From Micromonospora polyrhachis (lineage in GTDB: Bacteria > Actinomycetota > Actinomycetes > Mycobacteriales > Micromonosporaceae): 64,000 nt of DNA. Shown in pieces: positions 16,527-28,621 of the stretch. A program made the position numbers and the translations under genes. Below the pieces are notes generated by a model. It saw nothing but the letters and a program-made list of their open reading frames with translations, ran no database searches and was not told the origin of the DNA. The stretch is from NCBI RefSeq assembly GCF_014203835.1, contig NZ_JACHJW010000001.1, forward strand, positions 6,088,501 through 6,152,500, in the 5' to 3' direction. Numbering within the stretch: the stretch's first letter is position 1; every line of letters starts with the position of its first letter.

Positions 16527-18020
16527 ATGACTGACCTGTCTGCTTTTCCGCTGCCCTTTCTGGCTTACCACAGGGTGCCGGTCGCCCCGCCCCGGACGCT
16601 GCGCGAACTTCAGATGATGCGGCTGAGCGCCCACATTCGGGCGAAGCCACAGTGGTTCGTCAAGATGAACGACGCCGACATCGTCGCCAGGTGGACGCGG
16701 GAAGCGGCTGCTCAGGGCCTGACCGAGGCGCAGATTCGTTATGTGCTCGCGGAACTGGCGTACTACGCCGAGCTTCGAGACGAGCGGACCGGCATCGAGG
16801 TGTCCGCTGTCGACGGGGTGTGGCAGTCGGACACTCTGATCGACAACGACCTGAGGTCCCGGCTGCGGGAGGCGGTGCGGGCGCTGGAAGAGGTCCCCGA
16901 GGCGGAGCAGGATTGGCATCCGGGATCGAACGGACAGGTGCTGGACCTGGTGCACCCCTCACTGTTCTGCCTCGTGCGTCACAAGAGCCGCGTGGACGAC
17001 CTGGCATGGCAGACTCCGGCATTCGTTGTGGGGTACGCGTACTCGAAGAAGTACCAGTGGCTACCCACCGATGTCGAGGTCGACGACGACGGCAACGCTG
17101 TCTTCGGTTCGTACGTCAACAACGTCCACCCCGTGGCCCACCGCGAACTCGAGTCTGTCCTTCCGGTGCTCTTTGCGCGCCTCCGTCCGCTGTTCGAAAG
17201 AGTGCTCACGGATCTGCGCCAGCCGCGGCCCCTGCGGATCGAGGCTGATCCCTGGACCTGGTATGACGATGCCCCGGGCCAGCCGGTCGAACCATCCGAT
17301 GGCGACGAGGCGGCCCGTGATGCATTCGACGTAGCCATGGACGAATGGTGGGAGACTCGCCGCCCGGTCGTCCCGGACGCCCCCGTCTTCAGCCCGCCCG
17401 CATTCCCTGACAACTCCGCTCGGGTCGACCTGTGCGGCCGCCGGCTACAGGTCATCGTCAAGCTCGCCAACATCCACCTCACCCCGGGCAAGCCCGAGTA
17501 CCCCGGCGGTAGCTGGCATGTCGAGGGCATGATGAACGAGCGCATCGTTTCGACCGGCATCTACTACTGGGACAGCGAGAACATCACCGCCAGTCAGCTA
17601 AGTTTCCGGGCGGCGATCGAAGACCCGGAGTACGAACAGAACGACGCCAACGGTGTGCGTGAGGTCTACGGTCTGGATGACGAGGACTCGCTGAATCAGG
17701 TGCTGGGGTCGGTGGACACCCACGCGGGCCGCTGCCTGGCGTTCCCGAATATCCTCCAGCACCGGGTCGCCCCGTTCCGCCTCGCGGACCCCACCCGGCC
17801 GGGGCATCGCAAGATCCTGGCCTTCTTCCTGGTCGACCCCTCGGTAAAGATCACCTCGACATCCGACGTGCCGCCACAACAGCCATGGTCTCCGACCTCG
17901 ACCATGACGCTGGAGCAGGCCAAGGGGTACCGCGAGCAACTGATGCGGGAACGGAAGTTCCTCGTCGACGAGCACAACGAGACGCTGTACGAGCGAGAGT
18001 TCTCCCTCTGCGAGCACTGA
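16527..18020 (+). CDS. DUF4246-family protein, putative Fe(II)/2-oxoglutarate-type oxygenase
   Basis: A 497-aa soluble protein. The C-terminal half has the marks of the DUF4246 family: SWHVEGMMNERIVSTGIYYW (His and Glu of the first metal motif), CLAFPNILQHRVAPF (distal His) and an Arg in RPGHRKILAFFLVDP that would hold a 2-oxo acid. The N-terminal half carries helical segments that fit the family. DUF4246 is best known from fungi, so a bacterial copy is unusual. The ATG at 16527 begins MTDLSAFPLPF after GAGAGA; a longer frame upstream lies in the terminator. It stands alone, and no partner gene indicates the substrate. Confidence 0.8.
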   Translation: MTDLSAFPLPFLAYHRVPVAPPRTLRELQMMRLSAHIRAKPQWFVKMNDADIVARWTREAAAQGLTEAQIRYVLAELAYYAELRDERTGIEVSAVDGVWQSDTLIDNDLRSRLREAVRALEEVPEAEQDWHPGSNGQVLDLVHPSLFCLVRHKSRVDDLAWQTPAFVVGYAYSKKYQWLPTDVEVDDDGNAVFGSYVNNVHPVAHRELESVLPVLFARLRPLFERVLTDLRQPRPLRIEADPWTWYDDAPGQPVEPSDGDEAARDAFDVAMDEWWETRRPVVPDAPVFSPPAFPDNSARVDLCGRRLQVIVKLANIHLTPGKPEYPGGSWHVEGMMNERIVSTGIYYWDSENITASQLSFRAAIEDPEYEQNDANGVREVYGLDDEDSLNQVLGSVDTHAGRCLAFPNILQHRVAPFRLADPTRPGHRKILAFFLVDPSVKITSTSDVPPQQPWSPTSTMTLEQAKGYREQLMRERKFLVDEHNETLYEREFSLCEH

Positions 18021-18183
18021 GTCGTCTCGGCCGCCGAGTCTCTGCCGGGGCGGTAGGAGCCCCTGCGGGCAGCAACCTTATCCGTGACTCTCCGTAGCGA
18101 CTCGCATCACCCGGTGGGGGAGCTGTCGGATGTTGGGCTTCCCGCCGAGTGTGCTGCATGATCATGCGAGCGCATGTATGGGC

Positions 18184-18230
18184 TTGCGACGGTCGGGAAG
18201 CCCCTGCTACCTTTCTTGCATATTAATGCG
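18184..18230 (+). promoter_or_regulatory. argC promoter with ArgR operator (ARG box)
   Basis: TTGCGA (18184-18189) and TACCTT (18208-18213), 18 bases apart, are a plausible promoter. CTTGCATATTAATGCG (18215-18230) is an imperfect palindrome of the ARG-box type, and its right end touches GGAGG, the argC ribosome site. A second, weaker TGCATGATCATGC-like stretch lies at about 18158-18170. ArgR, encoded in the operon, would repress here when arginine is abundant. Confidence 0.75.
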
Positions 18231-18239
18231 GAGGTAGTT

Positions 18240-19244
18240 ATGGGCATTCGAGTCGCGGTGGCTGGGGCGAGTGGCTACGCGGGCGGGGAACTGCTGCGTC
18301 TGATCGTCGGACACCCCGAGTTCGATCTGGTGACCGCCACCGCGCACAGCCAGGCCGGTGCGCCGGTTGCTGCCGTACACCCGCAGCTCACCGGCCTCGA
18401 CCTGGTGTTCGGCGCGACCGATCCGGCGGTGTTGGCCGAAGCCGATCTGGTCTTCCTGGCCCTGCCGCACGGCCAGTCGGCGACGTTGGCCGCCGCCCTG
18501 CCCGAGACGGTCAAGGTGGTCGACCTCGGGGCCGACCACCGGTTGCGCGACGCGGACGCCTGGACCCGCTACTACGGCGGCGCGCACGCCGGGGCCTGGA
18601 CCTACGGCCTGCCCGAGCTGCCCGGTCAGCGGGCCGCCATCGCCGAATCGAGCCGGGTGGCCGCCACCGGCTGCTACGCCGTGGCCACCATCCTCGCGCT
18701 CGCCCCGCTGATCGCCGCCGGGGCCGTCTCGGCCGAGGACGTGGTGGTGGTCGCCGCCTCCGGCACCTCCGGCGCCGGTCGGGCGGCCAAGGTCCACCTG
18801 CTCGGCAGCGAGGTGATGGGTGACCTGTCGGCCTACAAGGTCGGCGCGCACCAGCACGTTCCGGAGATCAAACAGGCCACCGGTGCGACCAGCCTGTCGT
18901 TCACCCCGGTGCTGGCCCCGATGCCGCGCGGCATCCTGGCCACCGTCACGGCCCGTCCGACGGGGACCGGCCCGGACCCGCGCACGGTGCTGACCGAGGC
19001 GTACGCCGACGAGCCCTTCGTGCGGGTGCTGCCCGAGGGGACCTGGCCGCACACCAGCGCCACCCTCGGCGGGAACTCCTGCCACGTCCAGGTCACCAGC
19101 GACGTCGACTCCGGTCGGGTGATCGTCTCCAGCGCCATCGACAACCTCGGCAAGGGCGCCGCCGGCCAGGCCGTACAGTGCGCCAACCTGATGCTGGGCC
19201 TGCCGGAGACGGCCGGCCTGCCCGCGTACGGGACCACCCCGTGA
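18240..19244 (+). CDS. argC: N-acetyl-gamma-glutamyl-phosphate reductase
   Basis: A 334-aa cytoplasmic NADPH enzyme, third step of arginine synthesis: N-acetylglutamyl phosphate to N-acetylglutamate semialdehyde. The Rossmann start GIRVAVAGASGYAGGELLRL and the catalytic cysteine in RVAATGCYAVATI (Cys145) are clear, and the C-terminal GNSCHVQV dimer region is intact. The ATG at 18240 follows GGAGG by 5 bases. It is the first gene of the arginine operon, under an ARG box; 43 bases separate it from argJ. Confidence 0.97.
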   Translation: MGIRVAVAGASGYAGGELLRLIVGHPEFDLVTATAHSQAGAPVAAVHPQLTGLDLVFGATDPAVLAEADLVFLALPHGQSATLAAALPETVKVVDLGADHRLRDADAWTRYYGGAHAGAWTYGLPELPGQRAAIAESSRVAATGCYAVATILALAPLIAAGAVSAEDVVVVAASGTSGAGRAAKVHLLGSEVMGDLSAYKVGAHQHVPEIKQATGATSLSFTPVLAPMPRGILATVTARPTGTGPDPRTVLTEAYADEPFVRVLPEGTWPHTSATLGGNSCHVQVTSDVDSGRVIVSSAIDNLGKGAAGQAVQCANLMLGLPETAGLPAYGTTP

Positions 19245-19287
19245 GCGGCTGCACCATCCGGATCGACGAACGGATCGAGGAAACGGC

Positions 19288-20460
19288 ATGAGTGTCACGG
19301 TGCCGAGGGGGTTCCGGGCGGCCGGGGTCGCCGCCGGCCTCAAGACCAGCGGTGCGGCCGACGTCGCACTGGTTCTCAACGACGGGCCGGACGCCACCGT
19401 CGCCGGTGTCTTCACCGCCAACCGGGTCAAGGCCGCGCCCGTGCTCTGGTCGCAGCAGGTCGTCCGAGGCGGTGTGGTCCGAGCGGTGGTGCTCAACTCC
19501 GGCGGAGCCAACGCGTGCACCGGAGCCCCGGGATTCCAGGACACGCACGCCACCGCCGAGCACACTGCGGCCAGTCTCACCAACTCCCTGCCCCGGATGA
19601 TCGTCGGGGCCGGTGAGGTGGCGGTCTGCTCGACCGGGCTGATCGGCGAGCGGCTGCCGATGGACAAGTTGCTGCCCGGCGTCCGCTCGGCGGTCCGCGG
19701 ACTGTCCCGGGACGGCGGCCCGGCCGCCGCCAGTGCGATCATGACCACCGATACCAGGTCGAAGATGACCGTCGTCGCCGGCACCGGCTGGACCGTCGGC
19801 GGGATGGCCAAGGGGGCTGGCATGCTGGCCCCGGCCATGGCCACCATGCTCTGCGTCCTCACCACTGACGCGGTCGCCGGTCCGGACCTACTCGACGCGG
19901 CGCTGCGGGAAGCGTGCCGGGTGACGTTCGACCGGATCGACTCCGACGGCTGCATGTCGACCAACGACACGGTGCTGCTGCTGGCCAGCGGAGCGTCCGG
20001 CATCGAGCCGACCCAGGCTGAGCTGACCGCCGCGGTGACCTCGGCCTGCCACGATCTGGCCCAGCAGCTCCTCGCCGACGCCGAAGGGGCGACCAAGGAG
20101 ATTGCCATCGAGGTCGTCGGAGCCGCCGACGAGACCGAGGCGGTCGAGGTCGGCCGTTCGGTGGCTCGTAACAACCTGGTCAAGACCGCACTCTTCGGCA
20201 ACGACCCGAACTGGGGTCGGGTCCTCGCCGCAGTGGGCACCACCAGCGCCGTGTTCGAGCCGGACGAGATCGACGTGGCGGTCAACGGGGTGTGGGTCTG
20301 CCGGTCCGGTGCCGCCGCCGAGGACCGGTCGAAGGTCGACCTCTCCGGCCGGTCGGTGACCATCCGGATCGACCTGCACGCAGGCCCGGCCATCGCCACC
20401 GTCTGGACCAACGACCTGTCCCACGCGTACGTCCACGAGAACTCGGCCTACTCGACATGA
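19288..20460 (+). CDS. argJ: Bifunctional ornithine acetyltransferase / N-acetylglutamate synthase
   Basis: A 390-aa Ntn-type enzyme that recycles the acetyl group between N-acetylornithine and glutamate. The self-cleavage site is visible in [20 protein letters not shown], where Thr186 after Ala185 becomes the nucleophile; the alpha and beta chains would be about 185 and 205 residues. [14 protein letters not shown] near the C-terminus is a family block. GAGGAAA precedes the ATG. The stop overlaps the argB start. Confidence 0.97.
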   Translation: MSVTVPRGFRAAGVAAGLKTSGAADVALVLNDGPDATVAGVFTANRVKAAPVLWSQQVVRGGVVRAVVLNSGGANACTGAPGFQDTHATAEHTAASLTNSLPRMIVGAGEVAVCSTGLIGERLPMDKLLPGVRSAVRGLSRDGGPAAASAIMTTDTRSKMTVVAGTGWTVGGMAKGAGMLAPAMATMLCVLTTDAVAGPDLLDAALREACRVTFDRIDSDGCMSTNDTVLLLASGASGIEPTQAELTAAVTSACHDLAQQLLADAEGATKEIAIEVVGAADETEAVEVGRSVARNNLVKTALFGNDPNWGRVLAAVGTTSAVFEPDEIDVAVNGVWVCRSGAAAEDRSKVDLSGRSVTIRIDLHAGPAIATVWTNDLSHAYVHENSAYST

Positions 20461-21361
20461 GCGCACCGCTGTCCCGCGACCTGAGCCAGGCACAGCAGAA
20501 GGCGGCCACGCTCATCGAGGCGCTGCCCTGGTTGGCCCGGTTCTCCGGGTCCACCATCGTCGTCAAGTACGGCGGCAACGCCATGGTCGACCCGGCGCTG
20601 CAACGGGCGTTCGCCGCCGACATGGTCTTCCTGCGCTACGCCGGGCTGAAGCCGGTCGTCGTACACGGCGGCGGGCCACAGATCTCGGCGATGCTGGGCC
20701 GGCTCGGCATCGTCAGCGAGTTCAAGGGCGGCCTGCGGGTCACCACGCCCGAGGCGATGGACGTGGTCCGGATGGTGCTGGTCGGCCAGGTCGGCCGGGA
20801 ACTGGTCGGTTTGATCAACCAGCACGGGCCGTACGCCGTCGGCCTCTCCGGTGAAGACGCCGGGCTGTTCACGGCGGTGCGCCGGCCGGCGTACGTCGAT
20901 GGCCAGCCGGTGGACGTCGGGCAGGTCGGTGACGTCGACGAGGTCAATCCCTCGGCGGTGACCGACCTGATCGACGCCGGCCGGATTCCGGTGATCTCCA
21001 CCGTCGCGCCGGACGCGGACGGGGTGCTGCACAACCTCAACGCCGACACCGCCGCCGCCGCGCTGGCGATCGCGCTGGACGCCCGCAAGCTCGTGGTGCT
21101 GACCGATGTGCCTGGCCTGTACGCGGACTGGCCGGACACCAGCAGCCTGGTCTCCCAGATCACCACCGACGAACTGGCCGAACTGCTGCCCAGCCTGGAG
21201 TCCGGGATGGTGCCGAAGATGGAGGCCTGTCTGCGGGCGGTGCGCGGCGGGGTTCCGGCCGCACATGTGGTCGACGGCCGGGTCGCCCACTCCACGCTGT
21301 TGGAAGTCTTCACCTCGGAAGGATTCGGAACGATGGTGGTACCCACAGAGGTGGGCGAGTC

Positions 21362-21365
<4 letters not shown>
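20457..21365 (+). CDS. argB: N-acetylglutamate kinase
   Basis: A 302-aa amino acid kinase, second step of arginine synthesis and normally the arginine-feedback point. [14 protein letters not shown] is the nucleotide-binding Lys/Gly motif, [12 protein letters not shown] the phosphate and substrate loop, and [15 protein letters not shown] the ADP-binding block. ATGA overlap with argJ fixes the start at 20457. The N-terminal helix of about 20 residues before the core is the kind that permits hexamer formation and arginine inhibition. Confidence 0.97.
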
Positions 21366-24034
<2,669 letters not shown>

Positions 24035-24038
<4 letters not shown>

Positions 24039-25246
24039 CCGAGCGGGTCGTCCTGGCGTACTCCGGGGGGTTGGACACCTCGGTCGCCATTCCCTACCTG
24101 GCCGAGCAGACCGGTGCCGAGGTGATCGCGGTCGCGATCGACCTCGGGCAGGGCGGCGAGGACCTGGCGGCGATCCGGCAGCGGGCGCTGGACTGCGGTG
24201 CGGCCGAGTCGGAGGTGGTGGACGCCCGTGAGGAGTTCGCCGCCGACTACTGCCTGCCGGCGGTACGCGCCAACGCCCTCTACATGGACCGCTACCCGCT
24301 GGTGTCGGCGCTGTCCCGGCCGCTGATCGTCAAGCACCTGGTGGCTGCGGCCAAGAAGTACGGCGGCACGATCGTGTCGCACGGCTGCACCGGCAAGGGC
24401 AACGACCAGGTCCGGTTCGAGGTCGGTCTGGGTGCGCTCGCCCCGGACCTGAAGGTGATCGCCCCGGCCCGGGACTTCGCCTGGACCCGGGACAAGGCGA
24501 TCGCGTACGCCGAGGAGAAGGGGCTGCCGATCGACGTCACACACAAGTCGCCGTACTCGATCGACCAGAACCTGTGGGGTCGCGCGGTGGAGACCGGCTT
24601 CCTGGAGGACATCTGGAACCCCCCGATCGAGGACCTCTACTCCTACACCGCCGACCCCGCCGAGCAGCGTGACCCGGACGAGATCGTGATCACGTTCGAT
24701 GCTGGCGTACCGGTGGCGATCGACGGCGAGACGGTCACCCCGTACCAGGCGATCCTGGAGCTGAACCGGCGGGCCGGCGCGCAGGGCATCGGCCGGCTGG
24801 ACATGGTCGAGGACCGGCTGGTCGGCATCAAGAGCCGCGAGGTCTACGAGGTGCCGGGCGCGATCGCGCTGATCATCGCCCACCAGGAACTGGAGAACGT
24901 CACGGTTGAGCGTGAGGTGGCTCGGTTCAAGAAGGGCGTCGACCAGCGCTGGGCCGAGCTGGTCTACGACGGACTCTGGTTCTCTCCGCTCAAGCACGCC
25001 TTGGACGCGTTCGTGGACGACACCCAGAGGTACGTCTCCGGTGAGGTGCGGATGGTCCTGCACGGCGGTCGCGCCGTGGTCACCGGCCGGCGGTCCGAGG
25101 CGAGCCTCTACGACTTCGGGCTGGCCACCTACGACACCGGCGACACCTTCGACCAGTCCCTGGCCAAGGGCTTCGTGCAGCTGTTCGGCCTGCCCAGCCG
25201 GCTGGCGGCGGCTCGGGACGCTCGGCTGGGCGGCTCCGCGCAGTAG
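24035..25246 (+). CDS. argG: Argininosuccinate synthase
   Basis: A 403-aa ATP-dependent ligase that joins citrulline and aspartate. The PP-loop is [15 protein letters not shown] at residues 8-22; [15 protein letters not shown] is the citrulline/aspartate block, and [13 protein letters not shown] a further family signature. ATGA overlap with argR sets the start. The stop TAG at 25244 lies at the edge of the first copy of a 65-bp tandem repeat that separates it from argH. Confidence 0.97.
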
Positions 25247-25401
25247 CCCCGCAGTCGCGAACGAAAAGGAGGCGTGGTGAGCGTGAGGAGTGAGGGAGCG
25301 TAGCGAGTGAGCCCCGCAGTCGCGAACGAAAAGGAGGCGTGGTGAGCGTGAGGAGTGAGGGAGCGTAGCGAGTGAGCCCCGCAGTCGCGAACGAAAAGGA
25401 G
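25246..25401 (+). repeat. 65-bp tandem repeat (two copies plus a 26-bp partial) between argG and argH
   Basis: Copies begin at 25246, 25311 and 25376, with exact 65-base period; the third stops after AAAAGGAG, which serves as the argH ribosome site. Each full copy also carries AAAAGGAG followed by an eight-codon frame (VSVRSEGA, stop TAG). Duplication therefore inserted two extra translation-initiation sites before argH. The sequence GCCCCGCAGTCGCGAACGAA looks like a dispersed intergenic element, but I cannot check other copies. Confidence 0.9.
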
Positions 25402-25409
25402 ACTCAGCA

Positions 25410-26876
25410 ATGATGGTCGGCGTGGACGACAAGAGCCTGACCGAGAACAGCGCCGGAACCAACCGTACGAGCCTATGGGGTGGCCGGTTTGCCGGTGGCC
25501 CTTCGGAGGCGCTCGCGCGGCTCTCCGTCAGTGTTCAGTTCGACTGGCGACTGGCCCCGTACGACCTGGCCGCATCCCGGGCACACGCCCGGGTGCTGGC
25601 CCGGGCGGGGCTGCTCGACGCCGAGGAACTGGGCAAGATCCTCGCCGCCCTGGACGACTTGGAGGCCGCCTGCGCCTCCGGGTCGTTCCGCCCCACCATC
25701 GACGACGAGGACGTGCATACCGCCCTGGAGCGGGGGCTGCTGGAACGGCTCGGCAGCCTCGGCGGCAAACTGCGCGCCGGCCGGTCCCGCAACGACCAGG
25801 TCGCCACCGACCTGCGGCTCTACCTGCGTGACCACGCCCGGGGCGTGGCCGAACGGCTGGTCGAACTGGCCGATGCGCTGGTGGAGCAGGCAGGCCGGCA
25901 CGTCGACACGCCGGCACCGGGCATGACCCACCTGCAACACGCCCAGCCTGTCACCTTCGGGCATTGGCTGCTCGCCCACGTACAGCCGCTGCTGCGGGAC
26001 CTGGACCGGTTGCGTGACTGGGATACCCGTACGGCGATCAGCCCGCTGGGTGCCGGGGCGCTGGCCGGCTCGTCGCTGCCGCTGGACCCGGTGCGGGTTG
26101 CCCGGGAGTTGGGCTTCACCGCCTCGGCGGCCAACTCGATGGACGCGGTCGCCGACCGGGACTTCGTCGCCGAGTTCCTGTTCATCACGGCACTGGTCGG
26201 GGTGCACCTGTCCCGCCTCGGCGAGGAGGTGGTGCTCTGGACCTCGCAGGAGTTCGGCTGGGTGGAGCTGGACGACTCCTTCGCCACCGGTTCGTCGATC
26301 ATGCCGCAGAAGAAGAACGCGGACATCGCCGAGCTGGCCCGGGGCAAGTCCGGCCGGCTGGTGGGCGGGCTGATGAGCGTGCTGACCATGCTCAAGGGCC
26401 TGCCGATGACCTACGACCGGGACATGCAGGAAGACAAGGAGCCGGTCTTCGACGCGGTCGACACCCTGGAGCTGCTGCTGCCGGCCCTGGCCGGGATGAT
26501 CTCCACGATGACCGTACGGGTCGACCGGCTGGTCGCCGCCGCGCCGGTGGGCTTCTCGCTGGCCACCGAGGTGGCCGACTGGCTGGTCCGCAAGGGCGTG
26601 CCGTTCCGCGACGCGCACGAGATCACCGGTCGGCTGGTGGCGCTATGCGCGGCTCGGGACTGTGCCCTGGACGAGGTCTCCGACGAGGACCTGACCACGG
26701 TCAGCGAGCACCTCGACCCGGGGGTACGCGAGGTGCTGTCGGTCCGTTCGGCGCTGGCTGCTCGTACCACGCCCGGCTCGACCGGCCCGGGGCCGGTGGC
26801 CGACCAGCTCGCCGCCGCCGCCGACAAGCTGGTCAGCTGGCGGGAGTGGGCGGCCGAGCAGGTCGTACCCCGTTGA
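25410..26876 (+). CDS. argH: Argininosuccinate lyase
   Basis: A 488-aa tetrameric lyase of the fumarase/aspartase superfamily; splits argininosuccinate to arginine and fumarate. The catalytic flexible loop GSSIMPQKKNADIAELARG lies at about 294-312 (serines 295-296). Early motifs SLWGGRFAGGPSEALARLS and GRSRNDQVATDLRLY are intact. AAAAGGAG of the partial tandem repeat is the ribosome site; the ATG at 25410 is followed at once by a second ATG. Last gene of the operon. Confidence 0.97.
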   Translation: MMVGVDDKSLTENSAGTNRTSLWGGRFAGGPSEALARLSVSVQFDWRLAPYDLAASRAHARVLARAGLLDAEELGKILAALDDLEAACASGSFRPTIDDEDVHTALERGLLERLGSLGGKLRAGRSRNDQVATDLRLYLRDHARGVAERLVELADALVEQAGRHVDTPAPGMTHLQHAQPVTFGHWLLAHVQPLLRDLDRLRDWDTRTAISPLGAGALAGSSLPLDPVRVARELGFTASAANSMDAVADRDFVAEFLFITALVGVHLSRLGEEVVLWTSQEFGWVELDDSFATGSSIMPQKKNADIAELARGKSGRLVGGLMSVLTMLKGLPMTYDRDMQEDKEPVFDAVDTLELLLPALAGMISTMTVRVDRLVAAAPVGFSLATEVADWLVRKGVPFRDAHEITGRLVALCAARDCALDEVSDEDLTTVSEHLDPGVREVLSVRSALAARTTPGSTGPGPVADQLAAAADKLVSWREWAAEQVVPR

Positions 26877-26886
26877 GCGGGTGGGG

Positions 26887-27738
26887 TTAGAAGAGGGTCA
26901 GCGGCTCGGCGGGGATCGGTTCGGGCAGCGCCGCCAGCCCGGGTACGCGGGCCCGGACGTCGTCGTGGAAGCGACGGGCGAGTACGGGGGCGTCGGCGTT
27001 GTCCGGGGTGTGGATGAACACGGTCGGCGACCGGCCCTCGCGTAGCCACTGGGCGGTGACGTCGACCCAGCGCTGCCAGCCTTCGACGGTCTGGGCGGTG
27101 TCGTCGCGGCCGAGGTACCGGACGATCGGACGATCGGTCAGTGCGTGCGTCCGCAGCGGCAGCCGCGGTTTCTTGATCCAGGCGTCCCGTTCGGCGTCGC
27201 TGCTCGGCGGGGCCTGGAAGAACGCGGTGGTGTCGAACGGTACCCACTCGGCGGCTGCGGTGGCGAGGACCCGTTCCAGGAGTTGGGTGGAGCGTGACTC
27301 GGTGAAGAAGGCGGGGTGGCGGACCTCCACGGCGTACCGGTGGGCGGTGGGCAGCCGGCGCAGGAAGCGGGCGAGTGCTGGTACGTCGTGGGGCGCGAAC
27401 GCACCCGGCAACTGGATCCAGAGGGCGTGGGCCCGTGGCCCGAGCGGCTCGATGGCGTCGAGGAACACGCGTAGCGGCTCGTCGACGTCGTTGAGCCGGC
27501 CCTCGTGCGTGACGATCTTCGGTAGCTTGACCACGAACCGGAAGTCGGGATCGGTTTGCCGCGCCCACGAGGCCACGGTGTCCCGGGACGGGGTCGCGTA
27601 GAAGGTGGTGTTTCCCTCGACGGCCGTGCACCAGCTGGCGTAGTGCCGGAGACGTTCGTGGGCCGGCAGTGGGTGGGCCACCAGACGTCCCTGCCACGAC
27701 CTGTGGGTCCACATCGCGCATCCCACGTGAAGACGCAT
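26887..27738 (-). CDS. DUF72 (YecE-like) protein
   Basis: A 283-aa TIM-barrel protein of the DUF72 family, whose enzymatic role is not established. Family blocks: N-terminal RLHVGCAMWTHRSWQG, VEGNTTFYATPSRDTVASWA, DFRFVVKLPKIVTHEGRLND, a Glu/His-rich YAVEVRHPAFF and a C-terminal FIHTPDNADAP. GGAGG lies 8 bases upstream of ATG 27738. It is convergent with argH, with only 10 bases between stop codons, and divergent from the AraC gene. Confidence 0.88.
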   Translation of the reverse strand: MRLHVGCAMWTHRSWQGRLVAHPLPAHERLRHYASWCTAVEGNTTFYATPSRDTVASWARQTDPDFRFVVKLPKIVTHEGRLNDVDEPLRVFLDAIEPLGPRAHALWIQLPGAFAPHDVPALARFLRRLPTAHRYAVEVRHPAFFTESRSTQLLERVLATAAAEWVPFDTTAFFQAPPSSDAERDAWIKKPRLPLRTHALTDRPIVRYLGRDDTAQTVEGWQRWVDVTAQWLREGRSPTVFIHTPDNADAPVLARRFHDDVRARVPGLAALPEPIPAEPLTLF

Positions 27739-27868
27739 CCTCGATCCCTCCGACAGTTGCCTCGGCGGCTCGGCCGAGTTTCCCGCGCGGTTCTCGGCCT
27801 CCGGATGATCACGCTATACGGGCGCGTTGTGATGGGTGGATGGCCGTGCGGCCTGGTGTAATCGCGGG

Positions 27869-28510
27869 GTGAGCCGTGCGGTCGAGGAGTCCAACCGCCG
27901 CCTGCTCCGCGCCCGCGACGCGATGGATCGCGCGTACGCCGAGGCGCTGGACGTTCCGATGTTGGCCCGGATCGCCCACGTCTGCCCGGCGCACTTCATC
28001 CGCACGTTCCGGGCCACGTTCGGCGAGACACCGCATCGCTATCTGCAGCGGCGGCGGGTGGAGCGGGCGATGTTCCTGCTGCGGGAGACGGAGCAGAGCG
28101 TGACCGACATCTGCCTGGCGGTTGGCTTCACCAGCCTTGGCACGTTCAGTCGGACGTTCCGCGACGTCACCGGCGAGTCGCCGACGGGGTACCGGAAGCG
28201 GGCCGTGCCCCCGGCCGCACCGGGCTGTTTCACGATGGCCTACTCGCGCCCCGCGTCGTTTTCGGAGAGGCCCGGCCCGCCGTCGATGGACGAGAAGACC
28301 GCCGAGCAGGTCCGGGAGTTGATCGCCAAGGGGGCCAGCGGCTTTTCGATCGGCTTTACCACCGACGACGCCCGCAAGACGTACGAGGACCTCAAGGCAA
28401 AGGGGGTCGAGATGGTGGACGGGCCGAACGAGCAGTCGTACGGCATCGACTTCGGTGCCCGGGACCCGTTCGGCAACCACTTCCGGGTGGTCCAGCCCCC
28501 CGCTGCCTGA
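27869..28510 (+). CDS. AraC-family regulator fused to the C-terminal half of a VOC domain
   Basis: A 213-aa protein from GTG 27869. Residues about 15-115 hold the two helix-turn-helix units of an AraC/XylS DNA-binding domain placed at the N-terminus (ARIAHVCPAHFIRTFRATFG and VTDICLAVGFTSLGTFSRTF). Residues about 140-213 match only the second half of a VOC/glyoxalase-like protein (TTDDARKTYEDLKAKGVEMV and RDPFGNHFRVVQPP). The first beta-alpha-beta-beta-beta module is missing. AraC genes of this kind often stand just before a VOC gene, so an in-frame deletion that fused two neighbours is the simplest explanation. A longer start at 27836 is possible. Confidence 0.75.
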   Translation: MSRAVEESNRRLLRARDAMDRAYAEALDVPMLARIAHVCPAHFIRTFRATFGETPHRYLQRRRVERAMFLLRETEQSVTDICLAVGFTSLGTFSRTFRDVTGESPTGYRKRAVPPAAPGCFTMAYSRPASFSERPGPPSMDEKTAEQVRELIAKGASGFSIGFTTDDARKTYEDLKAKGVEMVDGPNEQSYGIDFGARDPFGNHFRVVQPPAA

Positions 28511-28511
28511 C

Positions 28512-28566
28512 CCATCGTGCTCCGGGTGCCCCGGTGAGAGCTGCCGGGGCACCCGGAGCACGATGG
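28512..28566. terminator. Perfect long hairpin terminator
   Basis: Two perfect 23-bp arms (28512-28534 and 28544-28566) with a 9-base loop, directly after the stop of the AraC fusion gene. It can also serve the convergent response-regulator transcript. Confidence 0.9.
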
Positions 28567-28621
28567 CGCACAGCCTTGGGGTGGGTGCCGGATCGTCGTG
28601 GGAGTTGTTGCTGCTCGCGGG

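Noticed and set aside
18207-20411. A 734-codon minus-strand frame opposite argC and argJ
   Set aside because: Shadow of well-identified arginine genes in G/C-rich DNA.
25246-25401. CRISPR array
   Set aside because: The units are contiguous 65-bp tandem copies with no spacers and no cas genes nearby.
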